A DNA stretch of 64,000 nt. It comes from Diatrype stigma (Eukaryota; Ascomycota; Sordariomycetes; Xylariales; Diatrypaceae). The translations under genes were made by a program, and so were the position numbers. The notes beneath the pieces were generated by a model. That model was not told where the DNA came from. It did no database searches and saw only the letters and a program-made list of their open reading frames with translations. How positions within the stretch are numbered: the first letter of the stretch is position 1; each line of letters opens with the position of its first letter. Positions 1 to 12,462 of the stretch are shown one piece after another. The stretch lies in the NCBI GenBank assembly GCA_022225965.2, contig JAKJXP020000035.1:365580-429579 (forward strand), given 5' to 3'.

Positions 1-833
1 CTGGCTGGCTGGCTGGTTCGGTTCGGTTGGACTGACTTTTTTCCTTTGAAAACCAGCTGGACAGCAGGGAGGGAAGGGCATTGTTATTCATTGATTGACT
101 GATACCTACTTACTTACCTATCTTCCCTGTTTTATCACTTCACTTGCCGTCGTTAGATCGGGAGGGCATATTCTACCTCCCTACCCCCCTACCCACACCC
201 ACACACAAACTTGTATAAGTACCTACTGCATACATGTACATCAAGTCATCGTTTCTTTTTTTTTTTTTTTTTGCATTACCTTGGTATAGTTACTTACTTA
301 GAGATAGAGGAGGGTTTCGGAAACAACCAAAGGGAATAAAGCCTGGAATTCGGTGGCGGCATTCTTGTACATATATACCTATGTATAACTACTCATATGT
401 ATAACTACTTACTTAGATATCCATTATTTTCTTTCCTCGGCTCTTCCCTCGCGGGATGCAGTCGTTTCGTTCATCCATTCATCAACACCACAGGCATTGC
501 GTAGGAGCAGTCGTTCCTCTTCTTGTTCTCATCTTTTCTGCCGGCTGCTGGGATCGCCATTCACGTCAGGGGAAGGGGGTGTTCATGATGACACATTTAG
601 ATAGTCTTCAAATTTAAGATGCGTCTAATTACGCCGCCGGACCGTTCGATCCCGCCAGCTTATTTATACATAAGCCATACCTACCTAGGTACCAACAAGA
701 CATCGGGGCCCATGAGATCATGTAGAACATGCATAGGGCAAGTAAGTAAACGACTGGATTTGGCTTCCATTTAACCTATAACATACCTCCCCTCCACACA
801 CCCTGTATGAGCTCTCGTCTAATCTCAATAACT
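1..833. other. intergenic, no gene seen
   Basis: Downstream flank of the minus-strand YVC1-like gene. It contains a T18-type homopolymer run near 255-272, short TACCTA/TATGTA runs and one copy of the ACCTAGGT-type palindrome near 681-692. Reading frames here are short and low in complexity and I do not support any of them as genes. Confidence 0.6.
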
Positions 834-2928
834 TCAGATCAGGCTATCCTCGCTGTCATCCTTATCCTTCCTGTTGCTCAGTTTCTCATTTAAGCTCTCG
901 ATGAGCACCTTTAACCGATCGACATCCTCGCGCAGCTTCCGGACCTCAAGCACAGCTTGCTCCTCCTCCACATTACTCTTGCTCTCCGCCACCTTCTTGC
1001 TCCAGCCCTCGGCTTCGAAGTCGACTTGGCCGGCCATCTGCTCCCACTCCTCGATGGTGTCATCGTCGTCGTCGCCGCGCTTGCGGTTGGCGCAGATCGC
1101 GCGGGCGACGCGGACCTCGAAGAGGGCGGCGCAGAAGAGCAGGGGGGAGTAGATGACGGCCATGACAATGTCGTTGAGCTTCTCGTAGTAATTCTTGGGC
1201 ATCCACCACTCAAGCGGAATGATCAGCAGGAACAGCTCGATCAGATTGAAGGGCGCGATGAAGACGTTCTCGTCGGGCGCCCGCACAAACTGCATTGTCT
1301 TCTCCGAGAATAGCGCCAGGAACTCGTTGTCCGCGTTGTCATAGATATCCTCGTAGGCGCTGTTGTAGAGGGCGATGAGCACGTTCAGGAGGATGACCCT
1401 ATTGTTGAGGTGATATCATTAGCAAGTAGAATTTCTCCCCGAATAGTACAGCTATAGGAAAGGAGGTGAACAGGGGGCACCCGCACCTCCAAACAATACA
1501 AGGAAATTTTGGGCACTCACGTGACTACGAAGGTAAAGAGGTAGTATAGAATGATTCCGAAAGGCGGACTGAAACGCTCAAAACCACTGAAATCGGGACT
1601 CTGCATAATGGCATTCGCCATGGCCTGGATGACAAACAGAGTATCCTCCGCTACCATGTCCTCGGCATAGTCCATGCCGATGAAGGCCTGGAGAAATCCT
1701 ATGATGACGACAACGAGCAAGGCAAAGAAGATGACGCTTTCTTTCATCATAACCTTCAGCACCACAAGCATAGCGCCGAAGAATCGGAACGAGTCCAGGT
1801 AGAGCAACAGGCGTCCCCAGAACATGGGCGCGGTGAAAGCCAGGACGCTGTAGCTGATCCGATTGTAGTATCTGCGAGTATCACCGCCATGCTCCTCCCA
1901 CGTGTGGCTGAATGCCACGAAGCGTAGAGCCAGCGATACCATCAGGACCGAGTACAGAACATTGTTGAAGGCATTCCAGAAGCCCAGCACATGGTAGCCA
2001 GCTTTGTAGAACTTAGTAAGCTCGTCGAAAATAAAGCCGAATGTGAAGGTGTAAAGGAGGATCTCGACGAAGTCTAGATCACCGCCGGGATTGATGGTGT
2101 TGATGGCACCAGTGTAGAGGGCCAGGTAGATGACGGAGGTAAGCAGCTGAAAGGCATTCTGGTACATGGGCGCCCTCATACGGTCCGGGTCGGCATGGGG
2201 CAGAAAGTCTGTATTGGCACGATCCTTGTACTCGATGAAACTGGACGGGTCGTCCTCGTCCTGGATGAGCCAGCCTCTCCACAGGTACCCAATGCACTTC
2301 TGATACCCTGAGGAACCGATGACCACCAGGGCATGCAAGTCGACAGCCTTCTCGATCACGTTTACGGGGGGCGTGGGTTCGCCGTCGACCATAGTAGAGT
2401 ACCGCTTCAAGAGGACCGAGTAGAGCAGGTAGTCGACGTCGTCTTCCGTCTCGATGATCTGCTTGGCGATCACCTCGCAAGCGGTGGCGCGGAGCTGGTG
2501 GAGGTCCGCATCCCAGAGCTCGCTCAGGGCCTGGTGCTTGAGCCACTGCTTCACGACCAGGAGGCAGTAGACAACGCAGGCGCGGTTGGCCGGGCCCCCG
2601 GCCTCCTTGGCGGCCTTGATGACGGCCTTGGTGATCACCTGGCTGTGGGGCCGGGTGATCTGCTCCGTCTCGAGCTCGCACGGGACGCATTCTTCGATCA
2701 GGTAGCGCAGGCGCAGAGCGGTCTTGGTGACGTCGGGGGCGGGGATGGCAGACTCGACCGGGTCGTTGCGGTAGGTGGGGAGGACTTGGTAAGCGGGATC
2801 GCCGCGTTCTATTAGTACCTCCTAGCTATACATGGTAGGTAGACGTTGGTATGTAACTTCACTCACGTCGTCTGCGCGATTCGTACGCTGTCCATTGATG
2901 GTGATCGTGCGATGGGTGACGATCCCAT
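834..2928 (-). CDS. yvc1: vacuolar TRP-type calcium channel (YVC1-like)
   Basis: The product resembles the fungal Yvc1/TRPY channel, which releases Ca2+ from the vacuole. Exons by my reading: 2928-2887, 2821-1521 and 1398-834, giving 635 aa. The long cytosolic N-terminal half (with LRYLIEECVPCELE) is followed by several hydrophobic segments from about residue 230. These include the pore-proximal region FFGAMLVVLKVMMKES and FLQAFIGMD. The last membrane segment continues across the second intron into VILLNVLIALYNSAYEDIY. The C-terminus is an acidic, coiled-coil-like tail rich in E, K and D. The second intron (1399-1520) has GTGAGT and AG ends. The start is less sure. The strong GTGAGT donor at 2866 joins to a frame with no ATG. 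The alternative GTACGA donor at 2886 gives an ATG start with MGSSPIARSPSMDS, and I prefer that. Family assignment is firm; the first exon is tentative. Confidence 0.88.
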
Positions 2929-3222
2929 CCAAGAAGTCTTCCCCAGCTGAACCTAGGCATTGTCGTGTCCTCGAAGCGCTTATTTCTGACCTACTATTCC
3001 TTTCCCCCTTCCTTCTCGAGTCACTGGCTGTGTAGAGGCAGGTATTGTCGAGCTTGGTGTTACAGCTGGTGATCCAAAGTCTAATGAAGTCGGCGCTGCA
3101 GGGTTGGTGGAGTTGAAGAGGAGCTGAGGTCGTTGTCAAAGAATGAGAATCGGGTCAATTGCGGTTGGTCTGCGCCGGTTGGCAGTGCTTCACCTGGCCG
3201 ATTTAGCAAAAGCAATACCAAA

Positions 3223-3265
3223 GCAATGGCAATGGCAATGGCAATGGCAATGGCAATAGCAATTG
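3223..3265. repeat. (GGCAAT)n hexanucleotide microsatellite
   Basis: Five to six consecutive units of GGCAAT, ending in a diverged GCAATAGCAATT. It lies upstream of the YVC1-like gene. Confidence 0.9.
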
Positions 3266-6200
3266 ATTCTCGTGTCGGAATTGAATGGCAAGGAGGATCA
3301 TACAGAGATCTCCAATGCCCGTTATCTAATTAAGAAATAGTTGTCTGAACGGTGGTCTACTAGCTATGGATGTATTTCAGTTGTATGTAGGCAGGCCATT
3401 TCCTTGATTCCCTCCAACCCCTCCTCCTCTCTCAATGGCAGTTTTGCGTGAAAACATGGAAAGTGTTTCAAGCAGGTGCAGGGGTTAGATAGCTCGATTG
3501 ACCTTCGACGACGTCATAACGTTATATTTAGAGTGGGGAGCTGGGGAGCTGGGGGTGGGACTTACCGGATATATGGTCGTATACTGGGCACTTGAATGGC
3601 AACTACGACTACGAATAGGTACAGTACTAGTCCAATTGATCACCTTTAATGTCCGTATGTAGGGCTTGGTAAAGTTGGGCTTCCAGCTTTCTTTCTCCCC
3701 CTTTCTTCTTCTCCTTCTTCACCCCCTTTTCAATTCCGATGCCGCCAGCCGGTTACAACCCCGAGGATATAGATATTAACTGCGTAGGAGTTGCGTCCTC
3801 GGAATCCCTCGTCATCTTCCAGGTCTGATTGGTTGTATGTGCCAAGCACACTACCTAACTTCACCACATTGTACGGTGCTGCAATATGCCAAATCAACAT
3901 GATGCATTCCTATACGTATGTCTACCTACCTAGGCACCTAGGTATGTATCTAGTTGTGTAGGTGCGTAAGAGCAACAATATGTCGGTTCACCAGGTGATC
4001 CGATACTCGAAATCCCAGAATATCTACTTACCTAGGTAGTGAATAACTTCCAACAATGCATGGGACAGCGAAGCAAGTTCTGCCGGCAAGTAAGAATACC
4101 TAGTGGCCACTCCTGACTCCTGGATTCTGACTGCGTGGCTGCTTTCAGATGTCGTGGCTCCCTGTTCTTACCCCATTCTTGTATGCGCTTCTGCTTCCGC
4201 CAATCTGGATCGATTGCCCGCGATGAGGCGATCAACTATTTGATTGGACACTATGGACACTACGGACGGGCTGGATAGCACCTAGAGCTACGTGTCATTG
4301 GATTCATCTGTTTCTCTCCTATAATCGGATCTCCCTGGACACCTGCCGTCGAGCTCGTATGGAGAAACACAGATGTGTATGCATGTAGTGTAATTCTGTT
4401 ACTCATCATGCTGGACTCGACGAATTGGTATGAAGAGAGAGCTGATATCGAAAAGCCCATGTAAGCTTTGCGATTCGTGCTGTTAGGACCTCGTGTCTTC
4501 GTAACCACCGCCACCAAAGCTGTCCATGGCTTCCATGGCTTCCAATTCGCCAATGATTGGAAATATATACCTACACCAATGGCATGGGCAATGGCTTGTG
4601 GGTGGGTAGGTAAGTAAACTGCATATGCAAGTCGACCGAGACTCGAGACGGGAGTCATCCAAAAGCCCAGGCAGACGCACCCAGGCTACTACACACCTAC
4701 GCAACCACACTAAGGAACGCTTATTTGTTTTCTTGCGGCTTTGCCTTGTGGAGTGAAGTCACCATGTCAGATTTCATTTTCATTCAGCCTTACTATATAT
4801 ACCGACTAATTGGCCCGTCGTATCATATCTACCGTCCCGTAGTTGGCAGGCGATATCCCACCTATAGTGGTCCGCCGATGCCTCGAAAGCCAACATCTTT
4901 TAATTGCTGTGAACCCTTGTCGATACTACGTACATATATAGTGACTAAGAGGCCGTGGAGGCCCGGAGCCACAGCCCTAGCATCCCCGTGCTTAAGCCAG
5001 TAGTGTTTCCACATCGGCCCCAACTTCCAAGGCTTCCCGTGTGGGCCCCCGGCCCCCAACTATCTAGTCTACCTTGTAGGTAACGGTAGTTATCGTGCTT
5101 ACATGCTTCATCGTTATTGATCCATGCCTAGGTAGGTAGTCTCTGCTCTGGGACTATGCGAGGCAGCGGTTGCCTATCCCTCTGCCCCTTAGTTCTCGAC
5201 TATAAGCGCAATATCTTAGGCATGTAGCTGTGGCTTACATGCAGAATACCCAAACTAAAGAAACCCCACAAGAGAGAACATGAGACATCATCAATTCTTC
5301 TTCATGTCACCTGAATCATCTACACAGGTAACGTTGGGTGCTAGACTCAAGAAATTTTATGTTGTGCGACGTACGTACATGATAGCTGCAAATTACCCTC
5401 AACCTCGAAAGAGAGCTAGGGGGCTACAAAGCTGGAAAGCTAGAGGCCTGGATACAGAGACTCGCAGACTCGGGACAGCTGAGCTGCTGCTGGGGTGGCT
5501 GTGTGACGGCAGCTTGTTTGGTAGGTCGTAAAAGAGCCTTGGCATCAAGCTTGGAGACGACCCGGCGTTTAAAACGCTCCTTCATTCGTACATTCCAGGA
5601 TGGAAGCTTGTGTAAGTGGCTTGTGTGAGTGTCCAGTGTTCGCAGGCCGTCGCTTAAAAACCCAGACAACTTGGAGGACAGCCCGTCCTTCCTGCAACTC
5701 CTATACGTTATCTAGATTGTGCATCGAAATCCCCAGTAAAGTCGGACACATCAGCACCGATATCTGCATACTGCACCAACTTCCCTGGCCTGGATCCTTC
5801 ATGACTACCCGTACGTAGGTAGTACTGCGCAAGCTGTAGGTAGATATCCCAGATAAATCCGATCTGCAGAAATACTCTGCAGCCTTCTCGTGTACGGTAT
5901 TACCTCATATCTGCCTGGGTCTCCCACCGAAGCGCAGCCGTTTTTTTCTGTCTTGTGTGACTGTAAGTACATGTATGAATGCAAGGCCTTGTTTGTCCTT
6001 TCAGGCCATGCCCTGTTATATCTGTAGGTTTTCAAGTTGTCGTTGCATTATCGGTTAGTGCTAGTGCCCGCCTGTCCTGCGCCCCGTCTTTCTACATATG
6101 CACACATAAGAGTTTGCCTAAGCAGGTATCCAGTAATCCCGGTATCTACCTACTTACACACTCCGCGGTCTGACCAAGATGCCGCCTTTCTGACGTCGAC

Positions 6201-7212
6201 GTTGACGTTGGCGTTGATGTTGGCGTTGATGTTGGAGACGGGCAGTGTAGGCAATATAGCAACCTTGGAATACTACCTACTTGCCTGTCTATCTCGGTGT
6301 ACATCCATCCATGGGCATATATTTCCGTGGGTACAGGTATCCAGTCTGCCAGTATATGCATGCACGTAACACGCCTCCCATGGTACGTGCATGTATAGCC
6401 ATAACCAGACACGCAGAGCCTTGTTCGACAGCAGAAAGGAATCCGCGCCCCCAGTCCAATACTTAGCTCGATAGCTTAATAGCTTAATAACCTGGAAGAG
6501 TCTCTTCAATAACCTACACCACATAAAGTCAACTACATACCTCATACATGTGGCCTGCTATACCTGCATATTGCCTAGCATGTAGACAACCTTGAAATAT
6601 GTAGGTCCTGTAAGTCGGTATGTAGGCAGGTATTACGGTATTACGAGCCATGCAGCCTCCTGTTGGTCGGCTGGTCGATGCTACCGCATTTATAGGAAAA
6701 GGTCTGACCCTCCTCCATTTCTGCTGCTGTTGCCTTGTGCCTTGTGCCTTGTGTGCTTGTGTGACTCTAAAATTCCTTAGATACCTCGGTATTGGCCTCT
6801 CGTTCTCATCTTGTCTGGCCTTTGACTTTCATTGCACCAGGTTCCCTCGAACCAAATCTCGTTTCGTCTCGTCCTATCTTCTGGCCACTCGACTTCATTC
6901 CCTTCTAGTCTTCTAGGAACTACAGGCATTAGTTCCATTTACGGATGCGGTAGGTACCTACCTAGCAAACATCAGCAGACACAGGCACACACCCAAACAT
7001 TCAACTAGCAGTTTCAGAAGCCAGAAACGAACCTTAAGAGTCATCTACATACCTGCCTAGTACAAGTACCCCCAGGTCTAACAGAGGCAGGTAGTAGGGG
7101 TAACTTTATGGTAGATACCCTACCCTGCCTGCCTTGTAGGTACCTGCCCTACCTACATGCCTAGGCATATACCTACATTACCTAAGGCACTCGTCAATAT
7201 AAACCGTGAAGG

Positions 7213-7274
7213 CTTCCTGCTTCCTGCCTCCTGCCTCCTGCCTCCTGCCTCCTGCTTCCTGCTTCCTGCTTCCA
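7213..7274. repeat. CTTCCTGC/CTCCTGC minisatellite
   Basis: About eight tandem units of 7-8 bases (CTTCCTGC, CTCCTGC variants) in the long intergenic region. It creates a short low-complexity reading frame that I do not regard as coding. Confidence 0.85.
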
Positions 7275-8115
7275 GCTCTCTACCTGCAGGTGGTTCAGCT
7301 TTACGGTACATACCTGCCTAGGTCCTTCCTGTCTACCTACGTATGCACTTACATATCTGCTTCACCCTTCTCTCCTCTGGTATCACCCTGTCATCGACTA
7401 CATCTACCACCTACCACAGGTACTCATCGACTGCCTACTGACCTTGAAGTCATCTCTCCAGTAGAAAGCTTTCACAAGCAACCTAGAGACACTCACACTC
7501 GAGCGCCTATTTCGAGTCTGAAACTTGGAAGAGAGCGAATCTCAACCGCCATTAGGATTACAGACATTGCTATAGACAGATACTGACGGGCATCGATTGT
7601 ATGCAGGTGTACCTAGGTAAGTACGGAAAAGCTACAAGGGTTCGTAGAAATGTCACCGTGGGCATTCTCGGGTGCCCGGTGCCCGGTGCCAGGTGCCCTT
7701 CCGACCTTGGGAAGCGAAGGGGACTTCTGCATCTGACGCCTCCTTTTCCAGGTCACATCGCGCATGGCTGCTAACTATTGGACAATAAACAGGATCGGGG
7801 CACCACAGTCATTTAATGCGCTTGCGCGAGGTTGTTAGACGTTTGACCGCCCTCACAGTACTCACTCACACGTAGTACTTGCCGTACTCGCAGTACTCGC
7901 AGCCCTCACAGCCATCGGAAGAGTCCCCCGCCTTTTCCGTCTCACCGATATTCTCATTGTCACTACATCAGCAATCCCGAAATATATCAACAAACCTGCT
8001 CTGTCGTTCATTTAATCTGCTTCCTACTTACCTGCTTTCGGGGGTTCAACATTGGTAACTTCCAAAGCAACACAGAGGACAGAGGAACACCCCTGCCATT
8101 CATCCTGGGGCAGCC

Positions 8116-11100
8116 ATGTCGTCTACCATGGATTCAAAAATGGAAGCGCAAGAAGCTAACCCCGACTCCACGGTGGATCGTCGTGAGGGTAGTATTGCAA
8201 ATGCAGAGGATGCCAAGGCGCTCGCCTCTGGTGAGGGTCAGTTGTGTAGCTCTCCCGAATCTAGCAAGAAGAAGGCGAAGGGCCGCAGCAAGAAAGCCAA
8301 CAAGACTGCCGAGAAGCACACCGGCAAGTCCCACAAGGCAAAGAACAGCAAGTCCAAGAAGGTCACTATCGAGAGTCCAGATAGCTCCTCCGATGACACT
8401 AGTGATGTCCAAGGTGCCGTATCTAGCTCGGATGAATCTACCGAGTCCGAAGTCGAGGTTCCGGATCCTAAGAAGAAGCTGGATCAGAAAAAACGACAAA
8501 GATATCGCCACAAAGCAACCAAGAAGTCCAAGCCTAGGAAAAAGGCCGCCGAAGTCGAGCAGAAATCATCAAACGACGATACGAGCGACTCCGACTCGGG
8601 GTCTGATGGCAATTCTGCGCCTGCCAAAGACCAGAACGCAAGTAATGCATCTACGCAGCAACGAATTCAGGAGCTACAGCAACAGGTGCAACAGATGCAA
8701 CGACAAGTCCTGTCAATGAACCTTGGAAATAATAACATGCTTCCTATGACTGGCTTTAACGGTGCCTCTCTTAATGCGAATGCTCTCGGGGCTGGAGGTC
8801 TGGCAACTGGTGGCCTAGGAACTGGCAACTATGGTACTGCTAATTTTGGTACTGGCAACTTCGGGAACGGTGGGTTCAATCCTGGCTTTAGCAGCGGCTT
8901 CCATGACGATCTCGACCTCATTATGGGACGATCAAATCCCGGCCGTGGTAGTGCACGAAATAGGCGAATCGTCTTACCCCCGCCCGGTATCGGTGACCGT
9001 AGTCGAAGAAGCAGCAACGTGCTTGATGGCGATGGACTATTCGACAACGGAGTAGAAGGCTCACTTCGGAATAAGGCCTTAAGAAGTGGGAAGACCGAGG
9101 CACAGCGCCTAGAGTTCAAGCGGGTCGACCAAGTCTGGGATTCTCATATTCATAATTACAAGCTTCAGGACACGGCCGAGGGTACGACCAATTCCAGCTA
9201 CGATGGTTTCTTGTTCCACGTCCGCCGCACCTTCGACTGGGAGGGCAAGTACAAGGCTACCATCGTCGACATTAAGAGTAAATCCCTTCGGGAAGCCCTG
9301 CAGGATGTCATGGGCAACATTAAGGGTGTTAGCCTCGTCGAAGAGACGCCCAAGTTGGACCCTAACATGCTATTCCTGTGAGTTAAACTCAAGACCAATA
9401 TCAGATACTGTGTTTCGTCAGTACTAACTATCTTGATAGGTATCTAGAAGACATTAGAGAGCATCGAGCTAATCTCAAATACCTGGAACCTACGGGCAAG
9501 ACGCGTAAGGAGCGCAAGAAGGTGCAGGCTTGGATCAACGAGAAGCGAACCCATCTCAAGATTCTTCTCAAGTACCTCGACAAGGATTATGCTCAGACCA
9601 AGAAAAGGCTAGTAGTATTACTTCCCTAGGTTCCTAGCCTGACTTGCTGACGTTCTTGTAGCCTTTACCCCATGCTAGAGAACGGCCTAATTACTTTCGA
9701 CCTCCTATGGGCTCTATGGAAACCGAACACCCTGGCCTACACCACGACTTATGGCTCTAGCGATCAGCCTCGAGTCTTCAAGGTCGAGGTTGCAGATAAA
9801 CACTATAGCATCATCAAAGGGGAGTACTACTATATTGAAGGCAAGGTAAGTTCTCCCTATGCCATTGTACTTACATTGAAGCCCGCTTACCCATGTTGGC
9901 AGTACTTGGAATTTGATGGCAAGCAATTCGGTTACGGTAGCATGTCCGAGGAGATTGGCGACTTCCGCGGCGCACGAAAAATCACAAGTCTAGGAACCTA
10001 CCCACTGAAATATCACAAGAACGAGTCTCAGCTGTGCAAAGACCTCATCGAGCGAGGAAAGAAGTTTGTCAGTCTAAGTGGTGTCAACTACAAAAGTCAC
10101 GTCGGCATGGCCTATTACAAGAAGAAGAAATCCGTTATCCGGGTCAACATAAATGGCCGTATCATGGTGGATGCTAGTACCCATCGTCGGATCAACCCGA
10201 ACTATCCGATCTCCCTCGTTCGCCCGAAGGATCATGATGTTATCAGCGATGATGAGGATAGTGATGATGAAGCAGATGGCTGTGGCTGTGAGTCGGATGA
10301 GGACGCCGTCAGTGGCGGTGGTGCCATGGCCGCACTTGATAAGCCCACTCGAGTCAAGATGGTGACCAAGGTTTTCAAGGACAAAAAGGGGAGCGTACGA
10401 ACTATGCGCATTCCGAAATCCTTCCTGGAAACAGATGACACCCAGGAGAAGCTTAGCAAGGTCTCGACTCAAGGGGAAAAGGAGGAGGATGAAACCGAAA
10501 TTGACATCAAGGAAGAAGATAACGACGAGGCAGACAAGAACATCAAGGAGGAAGCCAAAGAAGAGGATACTACGCCCATTTTCTCGGATGAGGAGTATCT
10601 TATTGCGTCTCCTGTCGTTCTTGGATTCGCCTTTGCTGAGAAGCTCTGGCTGGAATTCACTGTCTCTGGGGTCAAGGAGATCATATGGAACGAGCAAGCC
10701 TATGACTCGTTGGTTTTGGAGTCCAAGACCAAGGCGATCGTCAAGGTTAGTGTGATACACTCAGATCCGGGTCCTATCAACTCCCAAGGACTTCTTCCTT
10801 CCATCGGACGACACGACACCGTATTATCACATAGAAGGCTAACAAACTATATTGTACAGGCTCTTGTAGAATCGCACAAGTACCACGCTGCCGAGAGCAT
10901 CGACGACGTGATTCAAGGCAAGGGTAAAGGACTCGTTGCCGTTCTTCGTAAGTATCCCGAGCCTTCTCTCCTTCACGGTTGTGCTAATCTAGTTGCAGAC
11001 GGTCCTCCCGGAACAGGGAAGACCTTGACAGCCGAAGGCATCAGCGAACTGCTTAAGTGCCCTCTCTACATGGTCTCTGCTGGTGAACTCGGTACCGATT

Positions 11101-11744
11101 CACGCTACCTCGAGTCGGAGCTGCAGAAAATACTCGATATATGTCACACTTGGGGCGCCATCTTATTGCTTGACGAAGCCGATGTGTTCCTGGAGAAACG
11201 AAGCATGCATGACATCCACAGAAATGCCCTTGTTGGCGTATTCCTGAGACAGCTCGAGTACTTCATGGGCATTTTGTTCCTTACTACTAACCGAGTTGAG
11301 GTATGTCGTGGTTATCTCCTTCCCCCTTACAATTAGTCTTCTGGGAGATGGTACCTATATACGGCAAAACCACTAACGAGTTTCTTCCGCAAACAGACCT
11401 TCGACGATGCATTCCAGTCCCGCATCCATATAGCATTACGGTACGACGAATTGGACACTAAGGCGAAGAAGGCCGTGTTCAAGATCTTCATCGAGCGGGT
11501 GCGTGTTCTTGAGAAAGTAGACCTCATGCCGTTCACCGACGAGGACTACAACACGTTGGCACGCCAGAACCTCAACGGCCGCCAGATCAAGAACGTGATC
11601 CGGACGGCGCAGGCGCTTGCCGTGAATAAGGCCCAACCCCTGAGCATGCTCCACATACGCGAGGTCCTCGACGTGCTGCAGCGGTTCGATCGCGACCTCA
11701 AGGGTGGCCCTGGCTATCAGGATGCCATGCGGAGCTACTTTTAG
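8116..11744 (+). CDS. large AAA+ ATPase with low-complexity N-terminus
   Basis: This is one of the fungal AAA ATPases that carry a long uncharacterised central domain before a single AAA module. Exons as I read them: 8116-9377, 9440-9607, 9662-9845, 9903-10745, 10860-10947, 10999-11300 and 11397-11744, giving 1,064 aa. Residues 30-180 are lysine/serine-rich and acidic. A Q-rich coiled coil (QELQQQVQQMQRQ) and Gly-Asn-Thr-Phe repeats follow. The middle part (FDLLWALWKPNTLAYTTTYG onward) matches the family's conserved domain. It is interrupted by an acidic stretch around EDSDDEADG and EEDETEIDIKEED. Walker A is GPPGTGKT at about 850-857, Walker B ILLLDE at 903-908, and a sensor-1 Asn lies in TTNRVE. 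The phase requires a GC-AG intron at 9608-9661. ATPase activity is expected; substrate and location are unknown. Confidence 0.85.
9608..9661 (+). other. probable GC-AG intron
   Basis: The exon ends in ...AAAAG and the following bases are GCTAGTAG; the acceptor is CTTGTAG before CCTTTACCCC. Using this GC donor restores the frame KKS-LYPMLENG. The available GT sites (CTA/GTAGTA and GTA/GTATTAC) leave the wrong phase and break the conserved segment. A CTGAC branch-point-like motif occurs twice before the acceptor. Confidence 0.6.
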
Positions 11745-12374
11745 TCGCCTGGCTGGTATTTCCGACTCTCCATCGTCCGTCATTTCCTGCATTCACTGTC
11801 TTTTCCGGCAATGGTCACACTACGCCCTATGCATTTCGCCTCGTGGTTTCGGAGTTACGTTTCTTCTCAGGTTTCGTACATCGGTAGCAATGTTTGCCGT
11901 TAGACTAATAACATGCTGGGTAAAACAATAGGCTTACGGGGTTTGTCTGGGTCGGGGTGTTTTTCCATCTTTCACCTGTAACTATCCATCGATTTCCTTC
12001 CTCTAGGCTTCTTTCTCCCCCGTCAGCAAGTATTCACTTAGCAGTGTCTTGTCTATGCATGCTGCTATTCATCATACCGGGGTACGCTTATAGACAATGT
12101 ATGTACTTGAATTCGCATGGATGATCCCATAGGGCATGGCAGGATAGGGTAGGATAGAAAAGGGTTGGATGTGGATTACGACAGGGGCGTACGTACTACC
12201 TACTACTGAATGGTTTGGTTTCTATAGCACTTGAATTTTCTCCTTCTTTTCCTTGTCTTATTTTAAGCTGAGCAAGGGACAATTCATTATCCAAGTGGGG
12301 GAGGATGTAAGATGTTTATTGCTATTATATTGCCTGGTTACTCGTTTGGTTTTCTGTTTCTGCTGACTCTTCCG

Positions 12375-12462
<88 letters not shown>

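Larger units (their letters stand above)
2929..8115. other. 5.2-kb intergenic region without a recognisable gene
   Basis: No open frame here resembles a known protein, and none has the length or codon pattern of the neighbouring genes. The stretch is rich in CCTACCTAGGTAGG-type palindromes (for example near 3,923, 4,030, 5,128, 6,950, 7,140 and 7,610). It also holds short tandem repeats: (GGCAAT)n at 3,223-3,265 and a CTTCCTGC/CTCCTGC array at 7,213-7,274. The right end (about 7,860-8,115) is the upstream region of the AAA ATPase gene and carries a CAGTACTCG-type short tandem repeat near 7,885-7,910. Untranslated or noncoding transcripts cannot be excluded. Confidence 0.55.
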
